DNA of 64,000 nucleotides from JAEVLT01 sp964484065 (GTDB taxonomy: Bacteria; Bacillota; Bacilli; Bacillales; Cytobacillaceae): contig CAZAEW010000012.1 in assembly GCA_964484065.1 (NCBI GenBank), positions 10,100 to 74,099 on the forward strand, given 5' to 3'. How positions within the stretch are numbered: position 1 is the first letter of the stretch; each line of letters starts with the position of its first letter. Below are positions 1-9,027 of this stretch, in pieces. A program made the translations under genes and the position numbers. The notes beneath the pieces were generated by a model. It searched no databases and was not told the DNA's origin. It saw only the letters and a program-made list of their open reading frames with translations.

Positions 1-1677
1 CCGAATCACCTCTCTGCCAATTAATTTTTCAAACGCTCTTAATACGGCATCATTCAAAAACGTTCCTCCTTGAACGACAATCCGTTCACCCAGTTCTTCC
101 ACAGATTTTAATTTTATAACCTTGTACAGGGCGTTATTAATGATAGAATACGATAAGCCTGCAGAAATGTCGGCAATCTCCGCCCCTTCTTTTTGCACCT
201 GCTTCACCTTGGAATTCATAAAAACGGTACAGCGCGAGCCGAGATCCACCGGTGCTGCAGCTTTTACCGCCAGTTTTGAAAACTCTTGAACACTTTGTCC
301 CAACGTTTCCGCAAAGCTTTCCAAAAAAGAGCCGCACCCTGCAGAGCAGGCTTCATTCAAAAGGATGCGATCAATAACACCATCTCTGATTTTGATGCAC
401 TTCATGTCCTGTCCGCCAATATCAATAATGAAATCGACATCCGGCTGGAACTTTTTCGCGGCTTGATAGTGGGCAACCGTCTCAATTTCCCCGTCATCGA
501 TTTGAAAGGCAGCCTGAATCAGCTTTTCCCCATACCCCGTTACAGTAGAATGGACAATATTCACATGTTCAGGAAGATTCCTATACAAACTTCTAAGCCC
601 TTCTCTTACGGCTTCAATTGGATTTCCTTTATTTTTTTCATAAAAACTGAACAGTACTTCCTCATTTTCACCGATCAAGACCATTTTCGTCGTTGTCGAT
701 CCGGCATCGAGTCCCAAAAAGGCATTACCTTTATATGTATGTAACGGCTTCTTCTGTACTTCCGCTTGATTATGTCTGTTTTGAAAATTATGATATTCAT
801 GTTTATTTGCAAACAGCGGTGCCAGCCGATTGGTGGCTGAATTCATCGTTGTATGATTCATTTCACTTAGCAGCCGAATCAAGTTCCCAATCTCAAGCGA
901 ATCATTATGTTCACTTCCAAGCGCGGCTCCAATCGCCACATAATAATGGCCATTGTCGCTATGGAGCACATGTTCATCCTTTAAATGAAGCGTATCCATA
1001 AAACGATGCCGAAGTTCGGTTAAAAATGTTAACGGACCGCCGAGAAAAGCAACATTTCCGCGAATTGGCCTTCCGCAGGCAAGCCCGCCAATTGTTTGAT
1101 TGACAACAGCTTGAAATACGGAAGCCGCAATATCCTCACGCCGTGCCCCTTCATTTAAGAGCGGCTGAATATCTGTTTTGGCAAACACGCCGCACCTTGA
1201 AGCAATCGGATAAATTTTTTCGGCAGAAGCAGCGAGCCGATTCAGCCCTTCCGCGTCGGTATTAAGCAGCGAGGCTATTTGATCGATAAAAGCACCAGTT
1301 CCGCCTGCACATGCAGAGTTCATCCGCTGCTCGAGCCCGTTTGTTAAATAAATCAGCTTTGCATCTTCACCGCCAAGTTCAATGATGACATCAATATTCG
1401 CTTCTGTGGATTTGACAGCTTCTGTACACGCAACTACTTCCTGAATAAAGGGAATGCCTAACACATCGCATATCCCTAACCCTGAGGAACCACTTGCATT
1501 CATTTTCAGTTTGGCATGGGGGAATTGATCGGATAAAAGACGAAGTAATGTTAACGTGGTATTTTTAATATCGGAAAAATGCCGTTGGTAAAATTTAAAG
1601 ATGATTTCATTCTGATTGTTTAAGGCGACTAATTTGGCTGTTGTTGAACCGACATCGAGACCAACCTGTAACTCCAC
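1..1677 (-). CDS. Acyl-CoA dehydratase activase-related protein, N-terminal 559 residues (cut by window edge)
   Basis: Open reading runs from a GTG at 1677 (preceded by GGGAGAG) off the left edge. Two ASKHA ATPase domains of the BadF/BadG/BcrA/BcrD family follow each other. The first opens with DVGSTTAK near residue 8 and has ACAGGTGAF near 120. The second opens with DAGSTTTK near 320 and has IGGQDMK near 417 and EACSAGCGSF near 442. Such proteins use ATP hydrolysis and an Fe-S cluster to inject an electron into 2-hydroxyacyl-CoA dehydratases. In long members of this family (about 1400 residues, from memory) the dehydratase-like part follows in the same chain; that part would lie outside the window. 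The substrate cannot be told. Strong family call, unknown physiological role. Confidence 0.85.
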   Translation of the reverse strand, partial: MELQVGLDVGSTTAKLVALNNQNEIIFKFYQRHFSDIKNTTLTLLRLLSDQFPHAKLKMNASGSSGLGICDVLGIPFIQEVVACTEAVKSTEANIDVIIELGGEDAKLIYLTNGLEQRMNSACAGGTGAFIDQIASLLNTDAEGLNRLAASAEKIYPIASRCGVFAKTDIQPLLNEGARREDIAASVFQAVVNQTIGGLACGRPIRGNVAFLGGPLTFLTELRHRFMDTLHLKDEHVLHSDNGHYYVAIGAALGSEHNDSLEIGNLIRLLSEMNHTTMNSATNRLAPLFANKHEYHNFQNRHNQAEVQKKPLHTYKGNAFLGLDAGSTTTKMVLIGENEEVLFSFYEKNKGNPIEAVREGLRSLYRNLPEHVNIVHSTVTGYGEKLIQAAFQIDDGEIETVAHYQAAKKFQPDVDFIIDIGGQDMKCIKIRDGVIDRILLNEACSAGCGSFLESFAETLGQSVQEFSKLAVKAAAPVDLGSRCTVFMNSKVKQVQKEGAEIADISAGLSYSIINNALYKVIKLKSVEELGERIVVQGGTFLNDAVLRAFEKLIGREVIR

Positions 1678-2175
1678 TCTAATCTCTCCCTTTCTTCTTT
1701 GTGATACTTTCTAAGGCAGCATTATGGGAATTGTTTTTTTAGCAAACCTAGTTGTATTCAATTTGTATATGGTCTAATTGACCATATATTTGAACTGTGT
1801 TTACATCAACTATATCAAGTCCAAATTCACATGTGAAAGTGACAACTTTGTAAACATTGTAAAATAGGGTTAGAACTGCCTATTTTGGAGCATTTCTCCT
1901 AGTAAACAATATAAATCCTGTCGAAACTTGTAATATATTATTAATTGATTATGAAAGCGCTTTCCATTATAATAAAGATGGGTTGGATGGCATGTGTGGC
2001 CATCATGGTATTTGGCGCAGGCGGGGCCGATACTGGGTGCAGGGCGTAGTAAAGATGTCCTAAATTATTATACAGTTCCTGATTCGATCCTGAGTTTAAA
2101 GATGCCATAACTTAGTATTTAGCCATAATGGTCGGGGGACATCTATAGGGATACCTCCTGTGCATTTTTCAAAAG
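1678..2175. other. Intergenic region, no gene recognised
   Basis: About 500 bases without a convincing gene. It holds a cre-like palindrome (1951-1965, listed separately), an 8-bp inverted repeat AAAATAGG/CCTATTTT at 1861-1886, and a widely spaced inverted repeat AGATGTCC (2053-2060) / GGACATCT (2137-2144). A 20-codon ORF from 1987 has no good ribosome site. The stretch 1985-2045 is more GC-rich than its surroundings. Function not assigned. Confidence 0.4.
1951..1965. promoter_or_regulatory. Candidate cre site (CcpA)
   Basis: ATGAAAGCGCTTTCC contains the perfect palindrome GAAAGCGCTTTC, close to the catabolite-responsive-element consensus. It lies about 275 bases upstream of the GTG of the CoA dehydratase activase, which is far for a simple promoter-operator. 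Assignment rests on the motif alone. Confidence 0.45.
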
Positions 2176-2224
2176 AAAACACCAGAAAGTACCTTACAAA
2201 CTTTAAGGTTCTTTTTGGTGTTTT
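2176..2224 (-). terminator. Terminator of the prepilin-like gene group
   Basis: Long inverted repeat just below the stop of the last pilin-like gene: AACACC..AAGTACCTTA pairs with TAAGGTTCTTT..GGTGTT, with a T-rich tail on the minus strand. Confidence 0.65.
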
Positions 2225-2244
2225 TGATAACTGCTTATATATAA

Positions 2245-3687
2245 TTAGTTAAATGTGCGGCCCTGGGGAATTAATTGAAAATTGATTGGTGATACTTGCC
2301 CAAAATTATTAGCGTCCGGGATTATTCTTAATTTACTAGGGTCATCAACAGTTACATTTCCGACTAATCCGCCTTTGATTGTCATTTGCTGTCCATTAGT
2401 TTTAATTTCAATTCCATTTTTCGCATAATATAATCCTGTATACGTATTGCATTTTGAATTATTTTCGAAAGTTATTTTTCCATCAGTAAGCAATCTAAAA
2501 AAATACTTATCATCTTTTACATTGATACAGGCGTTTTTAATATTAACATCTCCATTAGGGACATATATATTTGTAATAAAATCTTCCGGTTTTAAGGCAT
2601 CCTGATTCCGATCACTATCTCCTATTGTTAAATTAACATTGTTGATTGCTAAATTTTGTTCCACATCGAAATTCCCCCGCAACATTACATTTCCTGTATC
2701 TCCCCAGTTGCTTCCAATCAGCAGCGATTTATTTACATACAACCCTTCTTTAAACGTAAAGCGCCTTTGCGAACTGTAATCTTTATCCAGAAGGAAACCT
2801 TGGCGATCCTGTTGAATGATGGCGTTCCCCATAACAGCAAGCTTTCTAAAGTCAATATTTCTGTACCCTTTAAATGGAATAAATAGCAATTTTAGTGGTG
2901 CATAAGCTCCGTCTATGATGACATTGGTATCATTTTCATCTTTATATTGTCCAACATCAATATTCAACAGGCTCCCTTTCTGTGTTTTTAAAACATCAGC
3001 CGATAAAATTCTTCCTTCTCTCGTAGCTATAACCTGATTTTCCTCCATTGTTTTAAATTCTGAGCCGATATTCAAGTCTAAGACAGGGCCCAATAGATTA
3101 ACGTCTAAAACATCATCATTTGGGACGGGATAGTAATAGCTGGCATTGCCCATGAAATTAAGTAAATTCACACCCAACAAGTTTAATAAATTTAAACCAA
3201 CTAGATTTAATTTTGTAAAATCTATTGCTTTTCCCTCAGGAAACAATCGAATTGGTTTGACGGCATTATCAAAATCAAAATGAATTAGGTAATGACCTAC
3301 AAGTGTTTTTTCATAAGCGCCTGATTTACCAGTACTCGTTACTGTAACAACATTTCCTGGTTCCAGTTGAGCTTTTATTTTTGTTTCACCTGGATCACTC
3401 GTACTGCCAATCTGTTTCCATTCTTTATAATTGCTTAGAAAAGTATCAGAATAATTATTAATGTTAACAGCTGCCCCATCGGTATTTTTCATGTACTTTA
3501 TAAATTCGGCTTCAAAATAAGTTAACCCGTTTTCAGCTAAGTAGCGGGCCTGTACATCAGACTCAGTTGTGTTTACCCGTTTGTTTTCACCGACAACACT
3601 CCCCATTACAGCCAGGCCGAGTACTGAAAATACTATAATGACCAGCAGCACGATTGTTAGTGTTGATCCCCTCTCATTCAGTTTCAT
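2245..3687 (-). CDS. PilX-like prepilin-type membrane-anchored protein, 480 aa
   Basis: The N-terminus (LNERGSTLTIVLLVIIVFS) has a short charged leader, a Gly before a hydrophobic helix, and the layout of a type IV prepilin. The Glu normally found at mature position 5 is replaced by Thr, as happens in GspK/PilX-like minor pilins. An alpha-helical stretch follows (about 30-70), then a long Asn/Asp-rich region without recognisable domains, possibly repetitive beta structure (NLVGLNLLNLLGVNLLNF near 160). It is last in a three-gene group, 16 bases after the preceding gene. Expected to be processed by a prepilin peptidase and exposed at the membrane or cell wall. Exact role unknown. Confidence 0.6.
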   Translation of the reverse strand: MKLNERGSTLTIVLLVIIVFSVLGLAVMGSVVGENKRVNTTESDVQARYLAENGLTYFEAEFIKYMKNTDGAAVNINNYSDTFLSNYKEWKQIGSTSDPGETKIKAQLEPGNVVTVTSTGKSGAYEKTLVGHYLIHFDFDNAVKPIRLFPEGKAIDFTKLNLVGLNLLNLLGVNLLNFMGNASYYYPVPNDDVLDVNLLGPVLDLNIGSEFKTMEENQVIATREGRILSADVLKTQKGSLLNIDVGQYKDENDTNVIIDGAYAPLKLLFIPFKGYRNIDFRKLAVMGNAIIQQDRQGFLLDKDYSSQRRFTFKEGLYVNKSLLIGSNWGDTGNVMLRGNFDVEQNLAINNVNLTIGDSDRNQDALKPEDFITNIYVPNGDVNIKNACINVKDDKYFFRLLTDGKITFENNSKCNTYTGLYYAKNGIEIKTNGQQMTIKGGLVGNVTVDDPSKLRIIPDANNFGQVSPINFQLIPQGRTFN

Positions 3688-3703
3688 AAATTGTTTTCAT
3701 CCC

Positions 3704-4177
3704 CTACTCCACTTTTACGTATGAAACTTTATTATTAAGCACAAGTTCTTTCCCGGTTGCATTTTCTTTCACTGCCAGTGTAATGTAAACAGTATTTTGA
3801 TTTGCCTGAATGCTTGATTTTGCACAGTCTATCGAAAAAGCAGACGAATTAATTTCTTGATTGTTGATATAGGCCTTGTCCTCTATAAAGCCTAAGGTGG
3901 TTACCCCAGTTTCCTTGTATTTCGTTATCTCGAAGAGACCTGCTGTTTCCTTATTCTCCTTTACACTAGTTGCCTGATAGAACTGATTTACAAACCGAGT
4001 CATAATATAATTTGCTTCATCATGCAGTGAAATTTGGCTGTTTACGTTTTTATAGCTTTTCATTCCGCCCACTAAATTACTGAAAATCAAAATGGCAATG
4101 AGGCTGGCTATGGTAAGTCCGGCAAGCAGTTCGACAAGAGACATGCCGTTTTCGTTTAAGCATTTTTGTTTGTTCAT
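3704..4177 (-). CDS. Prepilin-type N-terminal cleavage/methylation domain protein, 157 aa
   Basis: The class III signal NENGMSLVELLAGLTIASL carries Gly-1, Glu+5 and a 20-residue hydrophobic helix, the standard prepilin peptidase site. The rest is a small globular domain with no close family recognised. It overlaps the upstream pilin-like gene by four bases (ATGA), so the two are translationally coupled. It is a minor pseudopilin by architecture. No assembly ATPase, platform protein or peptidase gene lies in the window, so it may rely on the com system or another locus. Confidence 0.7.
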   Translation of the reverse strand: MNKQKCLNENGMSLVELLAGLTIASLIAILIFSNLVGGMKSYKNVNSQISLHDEANYIMTRFVNQFYQATSVKENKETAGLFEITKYKETGVTTLGFIEDKAYINNQEINSSAFSIDCAKSSIQANQNTVYITLAVKENATGKELVLNNKVSYVKVE

Positions 4178-4596
4178 AATTCCACAAGCCCTTTCACAGT
4201 ACTTAGCACTCTTTCGTCATTCCCTTTAACAGTGACTGTTACCATATGAAGACCATTGTCCAGCTGGGTATCAACAGTGACGGTGATATGATATGTTTGG
4301 CCGTCAATACTTTCTGAAATGGGGCCATAGTTTTTTGGGTAAACGATCGTATTATCTGGATGAGCAATTTCCCAGAAAGAATCATTCACAGGAGCCGATG
4401 AACGTACATCCTCCTTAATTTGCTCCAATGCTTTCTGGGCCACATTGATTGCAACGAGCTTGTCTTGATTTTTCGTAGTTGTTTGTTGGGAAAAAATAAA
4501 GAATTGAAAAAAGCCTGTGAGTATCACACCCAGGATAATGATGGAAATTAGGATTTCCACTAATGTAAAGCCGCGGTTATTTCGCATATTGATCAC
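4174..4596 (-). CDS. Prepilin-type N-terminal cleavage/methylation domain protein, 140 aa
   Basis: The leader MINMRNNRG precedes FTLVEILISIIILGVILTG, a textbook prepilin sequence with Gly-1, Phe+1 and Glu+5. The remainder resembles GspI/ComGE-sized minor pilins. It is first of the three-gene group; a later start at Met4 is possible. The upstream region 4597-4790 is AT-rich and presumably contains the promoter. Confidence 0.7.
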   Translation of the reverse strand: MINMRNNRGFTLVEILISIIILGVILTGFFQFFIFSQQTTTKNQDKLVAINVAQKALEQIKEDVRSSAPVNDSFWEIAHPDNTIVYPKNYGPISESIDGQTYHITVTVDTQLDNGLHMVTVTVKGNDERVLSTVKGLVEL

Positions 4597-4795
4597 TCTT
4601 AAATTGGATTTTATGCTGGAGGAAGATCGTGTTGTCTATATTTGAATCTTTGATTATTACGTTCTTTACTTTATGATATCATCAATTTTCTAAATTGTGA
4701 GTATTTTCCTATATAAAGTTCATAATTTTGTCATAATTTATCGAAATTTAGTGAATATAGTCACTGCACACAATAGTTCTAAATACTCATTTAAT

Positions 4796-4833
4796 AAAAA
4801 AACCGGATGGCATACATACCATCCAGCTTTTTT
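4796..4833 (-). terminator. adhE terminator
   Basis: AAAAAAACCGGATGG and CCATCCAGCTTTTTT form a strong hairpin with a T-run on the minus strand, directly after the adhE stop at 4841. Confidence 0.85.
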
Positions 4834-4840
4834 ATCCCTA

Positions 4841-7444
4841 TTAAATTCCTTTAAACGCTTGACGATAGATTTCAGCCAATTCCGTTACAAGCGGAAGCTT
4901 TGGATTGGCTGTTGTACATTGATCCTCAAATGCCCGCTCTGCCAAGAAATCAACCTTAGCTTCAAATGCGGATTTTTCCACTCCGTTTGCTTCAATGCTC
5001 ATTGGAATGTTTAATTCTTTTGCCAAATTGGTAACCGCCTCGACGAGACTTTCGACACCTTCTTCGGTTGTGCGCGCCGGAAGACCAAGAGTTCTGGCAA
5101 TTTCCGCATAACGCTGATCAGCAATAAATTTTTCATATTTAGGAAAAGCGGTAAATTTTTTCGGTTTTGCTGCATTGTAACGGATTACATGCGGCAGCAG
5201 AATCGCATTTGCACGGCCGTGGGCGATATGGAACTCCGAACCCAGTTTATGGGCAAGGCTGTGGTTAATACCCAAAAATGCATTGGCAAAGGCCATCCCG
5301 GCAATCGTTGAAGCATTATGCATTTTTTCACGTGCCACTGCATCGCTGCCATTTCGGTAGGCTCTTGGCAGATATTCAAATACAAGCTGGATTGCTTTCA
5401 TCGCCAATCCATCTGTATAATCGTTTGCCATGCAGGAAACATATGCTTCGATGGCATGTGTTAATACATCCAAACCTGTGTCAGCTGTAATTTGTTTTGG
5501 CACAGTCATCACGAATTCAGGGTCAATAATCGCAACATCCGGTGTTAATTCATAGTCTGCCAGCGGGTATTTAATATTGGCTTTTTTATCGGTAATAACC
5601 GCGAATGAAGTAACCTCAGACCCTGTTCCGGAAGTCGTCGGTATCGCGACCATTTGCGCTTTTGTGCCAAGCTTTGGATATTTAACAATCCGTTTGCGGA
5701 TATCCAGGAATTTTTGCTTCAAGCCAAAGAACTCTGCATCCGGGTGTTCATAGAACATCCACATCCCTTTTGCTGCATCCATTGCCGATCCTCCGCCAAG
5801 CGCAATGATGACATCCGGCTGGAATTTAGCCATCATTTCCGCACCCTTCATAACGGTTTCGATCGATGGATCCGGTTCAACTTCCGAAAAAATTTCACAG
5901 TGAACATAATCCGGACGTTTTCTCAAGTAATAAAGGACTTTATCAACATAGCCCAGCTTCACCATGCCGGGATCTGTAACTATAAACGCTTTTGAGATAT
6001 TCGGCATTTTGGCTAAGTATTGCGTTGAATTTTTTTCAAAATAAATCTTCGCTGGAACTTTGAACCATTGCATATTGACATTCCTTCTGGCCACTTTTTT
6101 CACGTTGATTAAATGGATGGCACCGACGTTTGTGGAAACGGAATTGCCTCCATACGTTCCGCAGCCAAGAGTAAGTGATGGCATATAGGCATTGTAAATA
6201 TCGCCGATCGCTCCTTGTGATGAAGGTGCATTGACAATAATGCGTCCTGCTTTCATTCTAAGGCCGAAAGCTTCAATTGCACTCTTATCGCTGCTATGGA
6301 TCACGGCTGAGTGTCCTAAACCGCCAAACTCAAGCATTTCCTCAGCCCGTTTCAAGCCTTCTTCCAATCCGCTAACCTTGTAACAGGCTAATACCGGACT
6401 TAATTTTTCTCTTGAAAGCGGGTATTTCGGCCCCACTCCTTTTAATTCTGCAATGAGAATTTTTGTATTGTCTGGAACTGCTACACCGGCCATTTCAGCA
6501 ATTTTATATGCCGGCATACCAACGATGTCAGCATTGACAGCACATGTATTTTCATTGATAACCAATTTTTCAACCATTTGTTTTTCTTCTTCATTTAAAA
6601 AGTAGCAATTATTGGCGGTTAATTCTTTTTTTACTTCAGCATAAATTTCTTTATCTATAATGACAGCTTGTTCTGATGCACAAATCATCCCATTGTCGAA
6701 TGTTTTGGAAAGAATCAAATCATTGACGGCTTGATGGATGTTTGCTGATTTTTCAATATAGCACGGTACGTTTCCAGGGCCTACTCCAAGGGCAGGTTTT
6801 CCGGAGCTGTATGCTGATTTCACCATGCCGGCTCCTCCTGTTGCGAGGATCAGCGATATTTTCGGATGATTCATTAAGCTTTGAGTTGCTTCAAGAGATG
6901 GTGTTTCAATCCATTGAATACAGTTTTCCGGGGCACCAGCTTTGATAGCGGCATCACGAAGAACTCTCGCTGCTTCACTGCTGCATTTTTGTGCTGATGG
7001 GTGGAATGCAAAAATAATCGGGTTTCTTGTTTTAATCGAGATTAACGATTTAAACATCGTTGTCGATGTTGGGTTTGTAACAGGTGTTACTCCCGCAATT
7101 ACGCCAACCGGTTCAGCGATTTCCATCATCCCTTCGTGCTCGTTGATGTTTATGATGCCGGCTGTTTTATCATATTTAATGTTGTGGTAAACATATTCGG
7201 TTGCAAACATATTTTTGATGATTTTATCTTCATAGACGCCCCGCTTTGTTTCTTCAACCGCGAGTTTTGCAAGTGGCATATGCTGATCAAGTCCGGCAAG
7301 AGCCATTTGCTTTACAATCTCATCAATCTGTTCTTGAGTTAAGCATCGAAATTGGTCTAATGCTTTCAATCCATTATGAACGAGCTGATCAATCATTACG
7401 GTTACAGTTTGCTTTTCTTTGACTGTTTTTGCTGCAATTGCCAT
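4841..7444 (-). CDS. adhE: Bifunctional acetaldehyde-CoA/alcohol dehydrogenase AdhE, 867 aa
   Basis: Full-length AdhE: the CoA-acylating aldehyde dehydrogenase half spans about 1-440, with catalytic Cys255 in GMICASEQA. The iron-dependent alcohol dehydrogenase half spans about 460-867, with GGGSAMDAAKG and the His-rich metal site (HSLAHKLGSEFHIAHGRAN). It reduces acetyl-CoA to ethanol in two NADH-using steps, regenerating NAD+ in fermentation, and usually forms filaments (spirosomes) in the cytoplasm. The start at 7444 has GGAGGG upstream. A Rex-type palindrome sits 27 bases above the start, which fits induction by high NADH/NAD+. Single-gene unit with its own terminator. Confidence 0.97.
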   Translation of the reverse strand: MAIAAKTVKEKQTVTVMIDQLVHNGLKALDQFRCLTQEQIDEIVKQMALAGLDQHMPLAKLAVEETKRGVYEDKIIKNMFATEYVYHNIKYDKTAGIININEHEGMMEIAEPVGVIAGVTPVTNPTSTTMFKSLISIKTRNPIIFAFHPSAQKCSSEAARVLRDAAIKAGAPENCIQWIETPSLEATQSLMNHPKISLILATGGAGMVKSAYSSGKPALGVGPGNVPCYIEKSANIHQAVNDLILSKTFDNGMICASEQAVIIDKEIYAEVKKELTANNCYFLNEEEKQMVEKLVINENTCAVNADIVGMPAYKIAEMAGVAVPDNTKILIAELKGVGPKYPLSREKLSPVLACYKVSGLEEGLKRAEEMLEFGGLGHSAVIHSSDKSAIEAFGLRMKAGRIIVNAPSSQGAIGDIYNAYMPSLTLGCGTYGGNSVSTNVGAIHLINVKKVARRNVNMQWFKVPAKIYFEKNSTQYLAKMPNISKAFIVTDPGMVKLGYVDKVLYYLRKRPDYVHCEIFSEVEPDPSIETVMKGAEMMAKFQPDVIIALGGGSAMDAAKGMWMFYEHPDAEFFGLKQKFLDIRKRIVKYPKLGTKAQMVAIPTTSGTGSEVTSFAVITDKKANIKYPLADYELTPDVAIIDPEFVMTVPKQITADTGLDVLTHAIEAYVSCMANDYTDGLAMKAIQLVFEYLPRAYRNGSDAVAREKMHNASTIAGMAFANAFLGINHSLAHKLGSEFHIAHGRANAILLPHVIRYNAAKPKKFTAFPKYEKFIADQRYAEIARTLGLPARTTEEGVESLVEAVTNLAKELNIPMSIEANGVEKSAFEAKVDFLAERAFEDQCTTANPKLPLVTELAEIYRQAFKGI

Positions 7445-7470
7445 GGTGGAACCCTCCAGTATTTATTAGT

Positions 7471-7488
7471 ATGTGAAATATTTCACAT
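7471..7488. promoter_or_regulatory. Rex operator upstream of adhE
   Basis: ATGTGAAATATTTCACAT is a perfect 18-bp palindrome matching the Rex consensus TTGTGAA-N4-TTCACAA except at the outer bases. Rex represses fermentative genes in Gram-positive bacteria and is released by NADH. The position just above adhE supports the call. Confidence 0.85.
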
Positions 7489-7784
7489 AACGTTTTAAAA
7501 AAATAATCATAGCACTAGGTTCTTAGCTCTGTTTTTTCCATCGCCACCTGCTTATGACTAAAGGATCCTGGTATAAGCTTCCGGAAAGTGTCTGTTCAAC
7601 CCATCCATGCTAATAACTCCCTGTCCTTTGTGAGTTCATCATAGCACGGTTTTTACCGGAAAGTTTGTGAAATGTTGAACAAACTTTGAACTCTATTTCC
7701 GTCTTTTTATAAAAACGCTTTCTTTTAAATGAAAGCCCTTTAATGGACATTTTTCAGACAAAATTTTGCTATCGGCAAAATGGG
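7489..7784. other. adhE upstream intergenic region
   Basis: No gene seen. It presumably contains the adhE promoter (minus strand). A near-cre sequence (AAACGCTTTC, 7714-7723) and a hairpin ATTTTGC/GCAAAAT around 7763-7781 are visible, neither strong enough to assign. Confidence 0.35.
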
Positions 7785-8332
7785 AAGGCCATTTTTACCA
7801 TTATCATCAATATCATTGATTTTTTCATTCAACCTTCTTATGATAGACGTTTTCCTCTTATCATACATTCTTAACGGTGTTCATCAAGTCTATGAACGAC
7901 GTTTTCTCTTTCCCGGCATCCATATCGTCATTCATCCGCCTTATGAACGACGTTTTTCCTTTCCCCAGCATCCATATCGTCGTTCATCGACCTTATGAAC
8001 GACGTTTTTCCTTTCCCCGGCATTCATATCGTCGTTCATCGACCTTATGAACGTCGTTTTTCCTTTCCCCGGCATTCATATCGTCGTTCATCGACCTTAT
8101 GAACGACGTTTTTCCTTTTCCCGGCATTCATATCGTCGTTCATCCGCCTTATGAACGTCGTTTTTCCTTTCCCCAGCATCCATATCGTCGTTCATCGACC
8201 TTATGAACGTCGTTTTTCCTTTCCCCGGCATCCATATCGTCGTTCATCGACCTTATGATAGACGTTTTTCCTTTTCCCCGCATTCATATCGTCGTTCATC
8301 GACCTTATGATAGACGTTTTTCCTGGCATTCA
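7785..8332. repeat. Tandem array of 52-bp hairpin units, about 10 copies
   Basis: TTATGA recurs at 7838, 7890, 7941, 7993, 8045, 8097, 8149, 8201, 8253 and 8305, a period of 52 bases (one step of 51). Each unit has a left arm CGTCGTTCAT, a 7-base loop (cgacctt or ccgcctt) and a right arm, followed by TTTTTCCTTTCCCC and a semi-conserved linker. The right arm occurs in three forms: ATGAACGACG (perfect), ATGAACGTCG and ATGATAGACG. Units 1 and 2 are the most divergent. The array lies between the minus-strand start of adhE and the end of the downstream operon. No protein is supported here: the open frame across it is repeat-derived. Confidence 0.9.
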
Positions 8333-8371
8333 AACCCAAACTGTTCTTCATTATCCCAACGTCATAACATG

Positions 8372-8410
8372 CAAAAGTCCGGATGGCACTGTTCACCATC
8401 CGGACTTTTC
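8372..8410. terminator. Terminator of the YdjY-YnjF-like operon
   Basis: AAAAGTCCGGATGG and CCATCCGGACTTTT form a 14-bp near-perfect stem with a 9-base loop, overlapping the stop of the CDP-alcohol phosphatidyltransferase gene. T-runs on both strands allow bidirectional action. Confidence 0.85.
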
Positions 8411-8999
8411 ACTTGAGAATTCTGTAGGCTTCAATAAGCCGCTGCAAACCTGTAAATATTTCCACAATGATGAAGACAACCGTCCAAAATACTAAATGGG
8501 ATTGGAAAAGAACCATTAATGAAAATAAAATAAATCCTTCCGTTCGTTCAGCGAGTCCGGGCTGGTAATAAAACGATTTATAGCTTTCTTTTTCAGAAAG
8601 GGCTCCAACGGTTAAAAACACGGTCATCGTAAAAATGATCCCTATTGCCAGAAACAGAAACAATAATAATATCTTCGGATCCTGATGGCGCAGGGCTAAT
8701 GCCGCCAAAATCCCCGCTTCGACAACACGGTCAAAGGTGACATCCAAAACCGTTCCCCATGGAGAAGATGATTTGCTTTGTCTTGCCATACTTCCGTCCA
8801 CTGCATCAAGAAACCCTGAAAGCCATAAAACAGCCACCCCGGCAACCGGCAGCCTTAAATAAACAAGAACTCCCGCAAGGATTCCGACTAAAAACGCAAT
8901 CACGGTAACATGGTTTGCTTTCAGTCCAATGCTTAAAAAGAAACCAGCCGTTTTCGTTATGACTGGCTGCACCATTGCCCTGCCATGAGTATCAAGCAT
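8409..8999 (-). CDS. CDP-alcohol phosphatidyltransferase family protein (YnjF-like), 196 aa
   Basis: Carries the complete CDP-alcohol phosphotransferase motif near residues 66-91: DAVDGSMAR, then Gly, then LDVTFD, giving the four metal-binding Asp residues. Five or six hydrophobic segments make it an integral membrane enzyme. The family transfers a phosphatidyl or phospho-alcohol group from a CDP-activated donor; the alcohol acceptor is unknown here. It is the last gene of a ten-gene operon. E. coli ynjF, in the same family, also closes the ydjXYZ-ynjABCDEF cluster, which supports a role tied to that system rather than bulk phospholipid synthesis. Confidence 0.85.
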   Translation of the reverse strand: MLDTHGRAMVQPVITKTAGFFLSIGLKANHVTVIAFLVGILAGVLVYLRLPVAGVAVLWLSGFLDAVDGSMARQSKSSSPWGTVLDVTFDRVVEAGILAALALRHQDPKILLLFLFLAIGIIFTMTVFLTVGALSEKESYKSFYYQPGLAERTEGFILFSLMVLFQSHLVFWTVVFIIVEIFTGLQRLIEAYRILK

Positions 9000-9027
9000 G
9001 TCTCCGTCCCTCCTCTACCTCTCGCAA

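Noticed and set aside
7780..7998. 72-codon plus-strand ORF
   Set aside because: It runs through the 52-bp repeats and its peptide is repeat-derived; no ribosome site.
7785..8332. CRISPR array
   Set aside because: Both the hairpin and the linker are conserved from unit to unit, so there are no unique spacers, and no cas genes are near.
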